Source: Stutzerimonas stutzeri SDM-LAC
GTDB taxonomy: Bacteria; Pseudomonadota; Gammaproteobacteria; Pseudomonadales; Pseudomonadaceae
Direction: 5' to 3'
Length of the DNA stretch: 64,000 nucleotides
Assembly (NCBI RefSeq): GCF_000235745.1
Contig: NZ_AGSX01000131.1
Coordinates: forward strand, 1 to 64,000
Below are positions 56,267-64,000 of this stretch, one piece after another. Position numbers and translations under genes: made by a program. Under the pieces are notes generated by a model. The model had not been told where the DNA came from. It was given only the letters and a program-made list of their open reading frames with translations, and did no database searches. Every line of letters begins with the position of its first letter. Position 1 is the stretch's first letter.

Positions 56267-56922
56267 ACCGGACCACCTTTCTCAACGGCGCGCTGATAAG
56301 CGGGCCTGTCTCTTATACGTTTCAAGAATGCAGTCAGATTCGGTCGGCTGGCGTCCAGCCCTGCGCGTGACTGAGCGGCCTCCAGCGGAAAACTCATCTG
56401 AATGTCCGCCACACTGAAATTGTTGCCGGCGAACCACTGCGTTTTAGATAACTCGTTCTCCATATAGTCCAGATGAAGTTTGAGCTGCGGGCCAATGAAT
56501 GCCTGATTGGCGCCTTTGGCTATCGCCCGGGCCACGGGGCGAATGAAGAATGGCATCGGCCCGTTGGCGACGCGGTCGAAGACCAGCCGCAGCAGCAATG
56601 GGGGCATCGCTGAGCCTTCCGCGTAGTGCATCCAGTAGCGAAAACGAAGGTATTCCGGCGTCCCTGCAGCTGGCGCCAGCCGACCTTCGCCATAGCGGTC
56701 CAGCAAATACTCCAGAATGGCTGCGGACTCGGCCATCGTCAGATCGCCGTCTGTAATGACCGGAGACTTGCCCAAGGGGTGAACCTGCTTCAGTTCCGGC
56801 GGCGCCAGCATGGTTTTCGAGTCCCGGGCGTAACGCTTGATTTCGTAAGGTACCTGCAGCTCTTCCAACAGCCACAGCACACGTTGCGAGCGGGAGTTTT
56901 CCAGATGGTGAAGCCTGATCAT
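56251..56922 (-). CDS. Glutathione S-transferase
   Basis: A 223-residue protein. The N-terminal thioredoxin domain begins MIRLHHLENSRSQRVLWLLE, with the catalytic Ser/Tyr region (S-R-S-Q-R) and the glutathione-binding HPLGKSPVITDGDLTMAESA (cis-Pro). The helical C-terminal domain has NNFSVADIQMSFPLEAAQS with the N-cap Asp. It detoxifies electrophiles or peroxides with glutathione. AGGAGG precedes the ATG at 56922. It is convergent with the small ORF and divergent from tapT. Confidence 0.93.
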   Translation of the reverse strand: MIRLHHLENSRSQRVLWLLEELQVPYEIKRYARDSKTMLAPPELKQVHPLGKSPVITDGDLTMAESAAILEYLLDRYGEGRLAPAAGTPEYLRFRYWMHYAEGSAMPPLLLRLVFDRVANGPMPFFIRPVARAIAKGANQAFIGPQLKLHLDYMENELSKTQWFAGNNFSVADIQMSFPLEAAQSRAGLDASRPNLTAFLKRIRDRPAYQRAVEKGGPVMPGR

Positions 56923-57004
56923 TGGTGGATACCTCCTAGGGCCCGTTGACTGCGACCAGCATAGCCTGCGGTATGGCAGACTTCTCGCTGTTATAGGAGA
57001 AGCC

Positions 57005-57589
57005 ATGTCCCGCCCACACTGTTCTCGCTGTCAGCGTCCTGCCAGCCACTGCCTGTGCCCGTTGATCCCCTCGCTGACCAGCGCAACGCGAGTGCTGATC
57101 CTGCAACATCCCAGTGAAACCGCGCATGCGCTCAATACGGCTCGGCTGGCTGCCTTGGGGTTGCGCAGCGCTGAATTGCTGGTCGGTGAAAGGGTCAGTC
57201 TTCCCGCTGACGAGCACGACAACTACCTGCTGTTCCCTGGCGCCGATGCCATTCCGCTTGAGAACCTGGCGAAAAGCGAGACGCCGTTGCGATTGATCGT
57301 TCCTGACGGCACCTGGAAAAAAGCGCGCAAAATGCTGCATCTCAATCCAGAGTTGGCGACCTTGCCCCGCGTCTCGCTCCCTTCGGGGCTTGTTTCGCGT
57401 TACCGGCTGCGTAAGGCGCCAGCGCCAGGTGCGCTTTCAACGCTCGAGGCGATCGTCACGGCCTTGAACATACTGGAGGGCGAAGGGCTATTCGACGGCT
57501 TGCTTCGTCCGTTCGATGCGCTGATCGAGTCGCAGATCGCTGCGATGGGTGCAGAAACCTACCAGCGCAATCATGGCCATGACGGCTGA
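57005..57589 (+). CDS. tapT: DTW domain protein, tRNA-uridine aminocarboxypropyltransferase
   Basis: A 194-residue protein with the N-terminal zinc ribbon CSRCQRPASHCLCP and the DTW-family core LIVPDGTWKKARKMLHLNPE, where the motif reads D-G-T-W. The C-terminal ALSTLEAIVTALNILEGE follows. TapT/YfiP transfers the 3-amino-3-carboxypropyl group of SAM to uridine 47 (acp3U) of tRNA. TAGGAGAAGCC precedes the ATG. It is divergent from gst and convergent with ybaN (6-bp gap). Confidence 0.9.
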   Translation: MSRPHCSRCQRPASHCLCPLIPSLTSATRVLILQHPSETAHALNTARLAALGLRSAELLVGERVSLPADEHDNYLLFPGADAIPLENLAKSETPLRLIVPDGTWKKARKMLHLNPELATLPRVSLPSGLVSRYRLRKAPAPGALSTLEAIVTALNILEGEGLFDGLLRPFDALIESQIAAMGAETYQRNHGHDG

Positions 57590-57595
57590 GCGCGT

Positions 57596-57997
57596 TCAAC
57601 GTGCAGGGAGTGTTTTCACGCGAATAATATAGATGCTGACCAGTGTCGCGCTGGCCAGCATGCCGATACGCGCCCAGAACATCGGTACCAGCCAGCAGGA
57701 GACGCCAATGCTGAACCACATGGTCGCGATGGCGTACACCTTGGCCTTGACCGGGATGCCGTTGCCTTCCAGGTAATCACGGAACCAGGGGCCGAGCCGC
57801 GGATGTTTCACCAGCCAGTCGTAGAAACGGCGAGAGCTGCGGACGAAACAGGCGGCAGCGAGAAGGAGGAAAGGCGTAGTGGGTAGGATCGGCAGGAAAA
57901 TCCCGATGATGCCGAGCGTGACGCTTAGCCAGCCGATCACCAGTAGCACATAGCGCGCTACTGGGTTGCGATACGTCGGAATATCGCGATGAGCCAA
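57596..57997 (-). CDS. YbaN family (DUF454) membrane protein
   Basis: A 133-residue protein with three or four membrane helices. The signature is VLLVIGWLSVTLGIIGIFLP, then LPTTPFLLLAAACFVRSSRR and HPRLGPWFRDYLEGNGIPVK, all typical of DUF454/YbaN. Function unknown; some links to heme or membrane biology have been proposed for relatives. It ends 6 bp from the convergent tapT stop. It lies 14 bp after the YecA gene on the same strand, so they may share a transcript. Confidence 0.88.
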   Translation of the reverse strand: MAHRDIPTYRNPVARYVLLVIGWLSVTLGIIGIFLPILPTTPFLLLAAACFVRSSRRFYDWLVKHPRLGPWFRDYLEGNGIPVKAKVYAIATMWFSIGVSCWLVPMFWARIGMLASATLVSIYIIRVKTLPAR

Positions 57998-58011
57998 GAG
58001 GCCGTCCGACG

Positions 58012-58599
58012 TCAGTGCTTGCGCGGTTTGAGAAGCGCGGGCTTCTCTTCAGGCGCATGGCAGATCAGATACAGGGCTGTGAGGATCTCAGGAATCTGCT
58101 CGACCATCTCGGCAACCAGATCCTGGTCGGTGGCGATATCGCTGAACTCGGGTTGCTCGTCAAACAGCCCTGACCCAACCATGATCGGCAGGAGCAGCTC
58201 GCTGACTTCTTCCTCGGAGTCTTCGAACCAAACCGACTCGCGCATGAACACGCCTTCCATGAAGCCGATACACCAGCCGCGCAGGTCGGATTCGTCAGGC
58301 TCGTCGCCCATGTCGAGTTCGCAAGGGAGCTCCATGTCTTCATCACTGGCCAGCTGCCGGGCGATGTGTGCCTTGAGCTGAATCAGCGTCGCCTCGATGG
58401 CATCGCGCTCGGTGTCGTCCGCGTATTTTGGCGGCTCGGCAAACAGTGCGTCGATCCACTCGCGCTCGGGCACTTGCTCAGAGCAGATGCACAGGGCGGT
58501 CAGGTAGCCATGGGCGGCGATGTAATCGAGGGCTTCTTCGTGCAGATCATCTGCATCCAGAAACACTTGCAGGCGGGCGAGTTGCTCGGCGAAGGACAT
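58012..58599 (-). CDS. YecA / UPF0149 family protein
   Basis: A 195-residue acidic protein. Core motifs are HGYLTALCICSEQVPEREWI in the first half and LRGWCIGFMEGVFMRESVWF in the second, as in UPF0149. The C-terminal SEC-C zinc motif of some YecA proteins is absent; the tail ends KPALLKPRKH. Function unknown. AAGG is 9 nt before the ATG. It is followed by ybaN and lies 245 bp left of recQ, which is divergent. Confidence 0.88.
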   Translation of the reverse strand: MSFAEQLARLQVFLDADDLHEEALDYIAAHGYLTALCICSEQVPEREWIDALFAEPPKYADDTERDAIEATLIQLKAHIARQLASDEDMELPCELDMGDEPDESDLRGWCIGFMEGVFMRESVWFEDSEEEVSELLLPIMVGSGLFDEQPEFSDIATDQDLVAEMVEQIPEILTALYLICHAPEEKPALLKPRKH

Positions 58600-58790
58600 C
58601 GATGGCTACCTTGGAGAGAAAACAGCGCTGATTCTAGACGAGCTGCAGGTCTCCGGCTACCGCGCGCTTTGACGCCACGGCAGCTGAAGCCGTTTCCAGC
58701 CCCTGCGTCTTCGACTGATTGGAAAATTCGCGCGGAGTTCCGCTGTACAAGCGTGGGCTACCCGACTATCGCGCAGCTGCAGTGTTCTAC

Positions 58791-58819
58791 CTGAACCGGG
58801 CGGCCGTGTCGCGTATACT
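58791..58819 (+). promoter_or_regulatory. Sigma-70 type promoter of recQ
   Basis: TATACT (58814-58819) is one base off the -10 consensus. The matching -35 (CTGAAC, 58791-58796, 17-bp spacer) is poor. The recQ start is 25 bp downstream. Confidence 0.45.
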
Positions 58820-58844
58820 CGCGCGTCTTGTTTCGGAGACCGGC

Positions 58845-60968
58845 ATGCTCGATCAGGCACAGCGCATTCTCAAAGATGTATTCGGCTACGACGCGTTTCG
58901 TGGCAACCAGGGTGCGATCATCCAGCGCGTGGCCGACGGCGACGATGCGTTGGTGCTGATGCCGACCGGCGGTGGTAAATCGCTTTGCTATCAGGTGCCG
59001 GCGTTGCTTCGCGACGGTCTGGCTGTGGTGGTGTCGCCGCTGATTGCGTTGATGGACGATCAGGTTGCCACGCTTGAAGAGCTGGGTGTTGCGGCGGCGG
59101 CGCTCAACTCCACCCTGACGCCTGAGCAGCAGCGGGACATCGCCGACCGTTTGCGCCGAAACGAAATCAAGATGCTTTATCTGGCGCCCGAACGGCTGGT
59201 CCAGCCGCGCATGCTGGCGTTCCTGCAGCGCTTGCAGATCGGTTTGTTTGCCATCGATGAGGCGCACTGCGTATCACAATGGGGGCATGATTTTCGTCCC
59301 GAGTACCTGCAGCTCGGCCAGTTGGCTGAATTTTTCCCCAGCGTTCCACGAATTGCGCTGACTGCAACGGCAGACAAGCGCACGCGGGAAGAAATCGTCC
59401 AGCGCCTACATCTGGGGAACGCCGAGCGATTCCTGTCGAGTTTCGATCGGCCGAACATCTTTTATCGCATCGTGCCCAAGGAACAGCCGCGCAAGCAGCT
59501 CATGGGGTTCCTTGCCGAGCGGCGTGGTGATGCCGGTATCATCTATTGCATGTCGCGCAAGAAGGTCGATGACATTGCGGCCTTTCTCACCGAGCAGGGC
59601 TTTCCGGCCTTGCCCTACCACGCTGGTTTACCGAACGATCTGCGGGCTTTTCACCAGAAGCGCTTTCTCAATGAGGAAGGCCTGATCATGGTCGCTACCA
59701 TCGCGTTCGGCATGGGCATCGACAAGCCCAACGTGCGTTTCGTGGCGCATCTTGATCTGCCGAAGTCGCTGGAAGCCTACTACCAGGAAACCGGTCGCGC
59801 AGGTCGAGATGGTCTGCCTGCCGATGCCTGGATGGCGTACGGGTTGCAAGACGTGATCTTCCTCAAGCAGATGCTCAATAACTCCGAAGGTGACGAGCGG
59901 CATAAACGCATCGAGCAGCATAAACTCGATGCGATGCTCTCGCTGTGCGAAGAAACCCGCTGCCGGCGCCAGGTGTTGCTGGCCTATTTCGATGAGCAGA
60001 TGCCGGAGCCGTGCGGCCATTGCGATAACTGTGTCGACGGCGTGCAGACCTGGGATGCCACCGAACCGGCTCGGCAAGCACTGTCGGCGATCTACCGCAG
60101 CGGCCAACGCTACGGTGTTGGCCACCTGGTCGATATCTTGCTCGGGCGGGACAATGAGAAGATCCGCAGTCTCGGTCATCAGCATCTGTCGGTGTTTGGC
60201 GTAGGCAAGGCGCTGTCCGAAGGAGAGTGGCGGTCGCTGTTTCGCCAGTTGGTTGCGCGGGGTTTGGCTGACGTCGATCTGGAGGGTTTCGGTGATCTGC
60301 GTCTGAGCGACACTTGCCGTACCTTGCTTCGAGGTGAGGTGACCCTTGAGCTGCGTCGCGAGCTGTCCACCAAGGCGCCGAAGCCCGCCGCCAGTGCGGC
60401 GAGTCAGCTGGTGCGCAGTGAAGAGCGCGAGACCTGGGAAGCGTTGCGGACGCTGCGCCGCAAGCTTGCCGAAGAGCATGGCGTACCGCCTTACGTAATC
60501 TTCCCGGATGCGACGTTGCTGGAGATGCTGCGCAGCCAGCCTGGCACGCTCAGCGATATGTCCCGCATCAGCGGTGTCGGCGCACGCAAGCTGGAGCGCT
60601 ACGGCCAGGCGTTTCTCCAAGCGCTGCAGGGTTCGGCAGCGGTGGTCAAGTCGCCTGCCGATGTTCGTCATGAACTGATCACACTGGCGCGTGCCGGGAT
60701 GACGCCGGCGCAGATCGCAAGGCAACTCGACTGCAGCGAAAAGAACGTTTACGCCATGCTTGCAGAAGCCATCGGTCAGCAGCAGTTGAGCCTTGAGCAG
60801 GCGCTGGATCTGCCTGAGGAGCTGCTCGGCGAGATTCAGGAGGCCTTCCTCGACGGAGAAGGGGAATTGCCACCGGTTGCAGCAGTCGCCGAACAATTCG
60901 CCGGGCGTGTTCCGGAAGCCGTGCTGTTCTGCGTGCGCGCCTCGCTGCAAGCGGAATTCGAGCTCTAG
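58845..60968 (+). CDS. recQ: ATP-dependent DNA helicase RecQ
   Basis: A 707-residue protein. Helicase motifs: [20 protein letters not shown] (I), [18 protein letters not shown] (II, DEAH), [11 protein letters not shown] (III) and [18 protein letters not shown] (VI). The zinc domain has [10 protein letters not shown] and CGHCDNC, and the winged-helix and HRDC regions follow (HRDC about 530-610). A C-terminal helix-turn-helix stretch ([20 protein letters not shown]) is added after HRDC. RecQ unwinds DNA in recombination and repair (RecF pathway). TCGGAGACC precedes the ATG at 58845; a longer frame has no support. Confidence 0.95.
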   Translation: MLDQAQRILKDVFGYDAFRGNQGAIIQRVADGDDALVLMPTGGGKSLCYQVPALLRDGLAVVVSPLIALMDDQVATLEELGVAAAALNSTLTPEQQRDIADRLRRNEIKMLYLAPERLVQPRMLAFLQRLQIGLFAIDEAHCVSQWGHDFRPEYLQLGQLAEFFPSVPRIALTATADKRTREEIVQRLHLGNAERFLSSFDRPNIFYRIVPKEQPRKQLMGFLAERRGDAGIIYCMSRKKVDDIAAFLTEQGFPALPYHAGLPNDLRAFHQKRFLNEEGLIMVATIAFGMGIDKPNVRFVAHLDLPKSLEAYYQETGRAGRDGLPADAWMAYGLQDVIFLKQMLNNSEGDERHKRIEQHKLDAMLSLCEETRCRRQVLLAYFDEQMPEPCGHCDNCVDGVQTWDATEPARQALSAIYRSGQRYGVGHLVDILLGRDNEKIRSLGHQHLSVFGVGKALSEGEWRSLFRQLVARGLADVDLEGFGDLRLSDTCRTLLRGEVTLELRRELSTKAPKPAASAASQLVRSEERETWEALRTLRRKLAEEHGVPPYVIFPDATLLEMLRSQPGTLSDMSRISGVGARKLERYGQAFLQALQGSAAVVKSPADVRHELITLARAGMTPAQIARQLDCSEKNVYAMLAEAIGQQQLSLEQALDLPEELLGEIQEAFLDGEGELPPVAAVAEQFAGRVPEAVLFCVRASLQAEFEL

Positions 60969-61095
60969 CGGTCAACTCGTGCGATGCGGCGCGTCGCCGC
61001 AACGTGTGCTCTCCAAGGTGTCTGGCGCGGGGGCGCCGCAACACAGGGTTACGTACCGAGCCGATGGTAGCCTTGCCAGCCTTCCGGTGCTGTGG

Positions 61096-61114
61096 TTAGC
61101 TCGCTAATAATTAG
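61096..61114. promoter_or_regulatory. Overlapping palindromes before the MarR gene
   Basis: TTAGC-TC-GCTAA (61096-61107) and CTAAT-A-ATTAG (61104-61114) are two perfect inverted repeats sharing bases, 22 bp before the ATG. This is a likely autoregulatory operator. Confidence 0.55.
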
Positions 61115-61135
61115 TTTTTCCGGAAAGATCGCTCC

Positions 61136-61573
61136 ATGTACCCCGACCAACACCGCTTCGCCATGCAGCTGGCTCAACTTTCGCGTGGCTGGCGCGCCGA
61201 GCTGGACCGCCGTCTGGCAGATCTCGATCTTTCTCAGGCCCGATGGTTGGTGCTGCTGCATTTGGCGCGCTTCGATCACGACCCTACCCAACGTGAGCTT
61301 GCACAGAGCGTTGCGGTCGAGGGACCAACATTGGCGCGGTTGCTGGATAGCCTCGAAGCACAAGGGCTGGTTCATCGTCAGCCGGCTCCCGGTGATCGCC
61401 GCGCCAAGCTGATTACGCTCGGTGCCCCGGCGCTCCCGCTTATCCAGAGAATCGAGGCGATTTCCACTCAGGTTCGCCACGAGCTTTTCGACGGTATCGA
61501 GGAAGAAGACCTGCGCAAATGCCAACAAGTGCATGAGCGGATTCTGGCGAATCTGGTCAAAGCCAAGCGTTAG
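61136..61573 (+). CDS. MarR family transcriptional regulator
   Basis: A 145-residue protein with a winged-helix domain. The recognition helix region is TQRELAQSVAVEGPTLARLL, followed by the wing RQPAPGDRRAKLITLGAPAL with the family D-x-R (GDRRA). N- and C-terminal helices form the dimer. MarR proteins repress their own or nearby genes and release with a phenolic or oxidative signal. The operator-like palindromes overlap its promoter, so autoregulation is likely. Ligand and other targets are unknown. It lies between recQ and the FimV-like gene on the same strand. Confidence 0.88.
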   Translation: MYPDQHRFAMQLAQLSRGWRAELDRRLADLDLSQARWLVLLHLARFDHDPTQRELAQSVAVEGPTLARLLDSLEAQGLVHRQPAPGDRRAKLITLGAPALPLIQRIEAISTQVRHELFDGIEEEDLRKCQQVHERILANLVKAKR

Positions 61574-61884
61574 CGGTAGCCCTGGCCAGTGCGCGTTCGG
61601 CGCAGAGGCGACGAGCGATTTGGCCATGATCAGGGCCGCGATGGCCGCGCCATACGCGACATCTAAACTCGTCTACATCAGCGCCCGATTTCAGGCACTG
61701 CATTTCTATACCGTTTGTCTTTTGACGCTAGGCGATATTTTGCCAGTAGTGGCACAATGCCTTCTCGCGCAAACCGACGAACTGCCTCTAATTTCTGCTG
61801 CATCAGTCGATAACCGCGTCACAGTTCAGTAATCGAACCGTGGACCGGCGACGAAGTCCGCCGAGCGCCACCAGCGGAGGTTTC
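61574..61884. other. 311-bp stretch between the MarR gene and the FimV-like gene
   Basis: No coding frame is convincing. TTGACG near 61725 could be a -35 element, but no matching -10 is evident. The promoter of the FimV-like gene is expected here. No strong hairpin was found. Confidence 0.5.
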
Positions 61885-63843
61885 ATGGCACTCGGTCGTC
61901 GAGTCTTGTTCACAGTGGCTTCTGGCTCGCTGATCTATTCGGGCATGGTTTCCGCCCTGGGCATGGGCAATATCACGCTCAACTCTGCTCTGAATCAGCC
62001 ACTGAGTGCCGAAATCGAATTGCTGGACGCAGGCGATCTCAGCGCCGATGAGATTCGCGTCGTGTTGGCCTCCAGCACCGACTTTGCGCGTGTCGGTGTC
62101 GAGCGGCTGGCGTTTTTGCAGGATCTGCGTTTCACGCCGGTGATCGACGGTAACCGCAGCAGGATCCGCGTTGCGAGCAATAAGCCAGTCCGCGAGCCTT
62201 ATCTGAACTTTCTGGTCGAGATCACCCAGGCGAAGAGCCGGATGCTCCGGGAATACACCGTTCTGCTCGACCCGATGCCAGGCCCGTCTGAGGTCCCCAG
62301 CAGCTTCGTCGGGCAGGATCCGCAAGCCGTGGCTTCGCCGGCACCTGTCGAGCCGGTGCGTTTCGTGCCACCTGCCGAGCTACCGCAAGCGTCTCAGGGT
62401 AAACGCCACCGGGTGACCAGTGGCGAGAGTCTGTGGTCTATCGCCGGCGCGTATGCCGGTGGTTCACGGACGTCACAGGCGCAGGTCATGCGCGACATTC
62501 AGGCGTTGAATCCTGATGCCTTTGCCGGTGGTGATGCGGCGCTTCTCAAAGCGGGCGCGAATCTGCTGCTGCCCGATGCAGCTACTCGCGCCGCTCCGGC
62601 TCCCATCGAGCCCGCTTCGGCGGCGCCGGTCGCCGAGACCACCATGCTGAGCGAGCTGACACCCGATGCCAGTCCAGCTGAGCCCGTGCCTGCCGATCCG
62701 GCACGTGTTGACGATCAGGTCGCCACGCTGCGCCGTCAACTGTTCGAAGAGCTGGCCGCCAGCCGTGAAGAGAATCAGCAGCTCAAGCAGATGCTGATCG
62801 ACATGCGGGCTCAGCTCGAAACCGTTACCGCACAGCTGGTTGAGCAGGGGCGAGCACAGCCGACTGGCTCGCCGGCTGTGGAACAGTCGACACCGACAAT
62901 CACGCCGCAAGAGCCGGCGGTTGCGCAGCCGATGGAGTCGACCCCAGCCGAGCCTGTGTCGTCGTTCCGATGGCAGGACTGGGCATTGCCCGGCAGTGGA
63001 GTACTGATCTCCATGCTGCTGGGTGGCTTGTGGTTCGGTCGCCGTAAAAAGCCCGAGAGCACATACCCAGATGCGACACCCCTGGCCGCGGCGCAGCCGA
63101 AGCATGTGCCGCCGGTTGCTGTTGCCCCGGAAATGCCCCGCCAGCCGGCACATGCATCTGTCAGCGAAACCGACGCGCTCGAAGCGGCAGCTATATACAT
63201 CACCTACGGCCGTCGCGATGAAGCGATTGACGTGCTTTCGCGCGGAATAGAGCGGGCACCTGCTCAACTTGATATTCGGCTTCGCCATCTCGAGCTTGTT
63301 GCTGAGGCCGGCGACATTGCCAGTTACTGCGCGGCTGCCGATGGCTACCTGCACGCAGGTGGCGAACAGGCGCAGCTCGATCGGTTGCTCGCGTTGCATC
63401 CCGCTCTGGCTTCTGCGGTTGCTGCAGCCGCACCAGTAGCATCTGAGACGTTTCTGGATCCGGACATCACCTTTGTTTTGGACGAAGCATTGGCGGCAGA
63501 TTTTCTGGAGGCTGCATCCGAACCCGCCCAGCAAGCATCAGCGGTGGAGTCTGGGCAGGCTCACCCCGCGCAGCCGTTGATTGATGGTTTCGATGAGGTA
63601 CTGACGCTTGGCGAGCTGACATCGTTGCTCGGTAATGCGGAGCCGGTCGAGTCGAAACCAACAGCGGAGGAACTGCGCCAGCTCGAGCCGAATCCCGAAC
63701 ACCTGGTCCGTCTTAACCAGGCCGTTGCGTATATCAAGCAGGGCAACATGGAAAGTGCGTGCGCCATTCTTGAAACCCTCGCGACTGAGGGTGATGAAGC
63801 GCAGCGACAGCAGGTCAACGAGTTGCTGGCGCAGATTGTCTGA
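61885..63843 (+). CDS. FimV-like peptidoglycan-binding protein
   Basis: A 652-residue protein. The start at 61885 follows GGAGG and gives a signal-like segment, then the FimV N-terminal domain GNITLNSALNQPLSAEIELL. A LysM domain follows near residues 170-235 (HRVTSGESLWSIAGAYAGGS). Then come a Pro/Ala-rich linker, a coiled coil (about 285-325), one membrane helix near 370 (GSGVLISMLLGGLWFG), and a C-terminal TPR-like part (SETDALEAAAIYITYGRRDEA) with a final FimV_C-like helix. FimV organises polar type IV pili, c-di-AMP/cAMP signalling or chemosensory clusters. It is a second, shorter FimV-like protein; true FimV has about 900 residues. Confidence 0.85.
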   Translation: MALGRRVLFTVASGSLIYSGMVSALGMGNITLNSALNQPLSAEIELLDAGDLSADEIRVVLASSTDFARVGVERLAFLQDLRFTPVIDGNRSRIRVASNKPVREPYLNFLVEITQAKSRMLREYTVLLDPMPGPSEVPSSFVGQDPQAVASPAPVEPVRFVPPAELPQASQGKRHRVTSGESLWSIAGAYAGGSRTSQAQVMRDIQALNPDAFAGGDAALLKAGANLLLPDAATRAAPAPIEPASAAPVAETTMLSELTPDASPAEPVPADPARVDDQVATLRRQLFEELAASREENQQLKQMLIDMRAQLETVTAQLVEQGRAQPTGSPAVEQSTPTITPQEPAVAQPMESTPAEPVSSFRWQDWALPGSGVLISMLLGGLWFGRRKKPESTYPDATPLAAAQPKHVPPVAVAPEMPRQPAHASVSETDALEAAAIYITYGRRDEAIDVLSRGIERAPAQLDIRLRHLELVAEAGDIASYCAAADGYLHAGGEQAQLDRLLALHPALASAVAAAAPVASETFLDPDITFVLDEALAADFLEAASEPAQQASAVESGQAHPAQPLIDGFDEVLTLGELTSLLGNAEPVESKPTAEELRQLEPNPEHLVRLNQAVAYIKQGNMESACAILETLATEGDEAQRQQVNELLAQIV

Positions 63844-63889
63844 CCGTCAAGTGCGCTCTACAAGGCCGGTTGCGGCCAGTCGTAGTGCT

Positions 63890-64000
63890 TCAGAAGCTGC
63901 GGCCAAGATTCATGTACAGCGCACGCTCGGATTCATCGTTCAGGCCATAGCTGAAGTTCAGCGGCCCCAGCGGTGTCTCGTAGCCGATGAAAACGCTGCC
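63890..64000 (-). CDS. plpD: C-terminal end of a PlpD-like patatin / Omp85 barrel protein (cut by window edge)
   Basis: The minus strand reads 36 codons to a TGA at 63890-63892. The end is GSVFIGYETPLGPLNFSYGL then NDESERALYMNLGRSF, with two amphipathic beta strands and a final Phe, as in outer-membrane barrels inserted by Bam. The pattern TPLGPL-x-x-x-Y-G matches the last strands of PlpD-type patatin autotransporters. In P. aeruginosa plpD (PA3339, as I recall) is the neighbour of the FimV-like gene. Only the C-terminal 36 residues are visible, so the call is provisional. Confidence 0.65.
   Translation of the reverse strand, partial: GSVFIGYETPLGPLNFSYGLNDESERALYMNLGRSF

Noticed and set aside
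59628-60950. 440-codon open frame on the minus strand opposite recQ
   Set aside because: RecQ motifs are complete on the plus strand; the minus frame has no recognisable domain or start site.

Overview
The window reads as chromosome of a gamma-proteobacterium of the Pseudomonas group, most likely the Pseudomonas stutzeri (Stutzerimonas) lineage. Genes are dense and GC-rich, and blocks of gene order match what I recall from P. aeruginosa: fumC-DUF2059-bolA-trhO-DsbA-ABC; fadE-ABC pair-queF-mlaA-PilZ-rssB-STAS-tal-dusA; slt-uup-usp; moxR/VWA-DUF748-cysK; recQ-MarR-FimV-like-PlpD. The species is inferred, since no rRNA gene is present. There are no rRNA or tRNA genes, insertion sequences, integrases or CRISPR arrays. 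Most of the window is housekeeping or core accessory sequence.

Layout. 1-5 kb: fumarase (cut by the window edge), DUF2059, BolA, tRNA hydroxylase TrhO, a DsbA-family thioredoxin and an ABC exporter. 5-12.5 kb: a chemoreceptor behind a FliA-type promoter, an amino-acid permease behind a possible translational attenuator, a YdjM-like membrane protein, ArfB, an MFS transporter and a small PA2817-like protein. 12.8-23.7 kb: FadE, a two-gene ABC-2 exporter, QueF, DUF4404, MlaA, a PilZ protein, an RssB-type phosphatase with its STAS partner, transaldolase and DusA. 24.2-36.9 kb: an exopolysaccharide cluster transcribed leftward. 37.3-47.7 kb: YegS lipid kinase, CheV (FliA-type promoter), a MOSC protein, Slt, Uup, a universal stress protein and several small conserved proteins. 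48.2-53 kb: MoxR-GFA-VWA operon, DUF748 protein and CysK. 53-64 kb: EamA transporter, AceK, a 41-residue mini-gene, GST, TapT (DTW), YbaN, YecA/UPF0149, RecQ, a MarR regulator, a FimV-like protein and the 3' end of a PlpD-like patatin.

The exopolysaccharide cluster is the main variable region. It encodes an initiating sugar-phosphate transferase (WcaJ), Wzb phosphatase, Wzc co-polymerase/tyrosine kinase, a GH5 lipoprotein hydrolase, a Wzy-like polymerase, a GT2 transferase, a WecG/TagA transferase, Gmd and Rmd (GDP-D-rhamnose supply) and the Wza exporter. No Wzx flippase is visible, and the Wzy/GT2 section is clearly AT-richer than its surroundings. Possible controls are an AlgU-like promoter upstream of wcaJ and an Anr/Dnr-like box upstream of wza.

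The most interesting small-scale signals are: two FliA promoters with exact 11-bp spacing (chemoreceptor and cheV); a 12-codon leader ORF whose stop lies in the loop of a hairpin covering the permease ribosome-binding site; nested, mutually exclusive inverted repeats before queF; a perfect 19-bp palindrome just upstream of a good moxR promoter; overlapping palindromes before the MarR gene; a minus-directed terminator between two plus-strand genes (possible antisense RNA); and a 41-codon gene with a strong Shine-Dalgarno next to aceK that resembles the PA1414 family.
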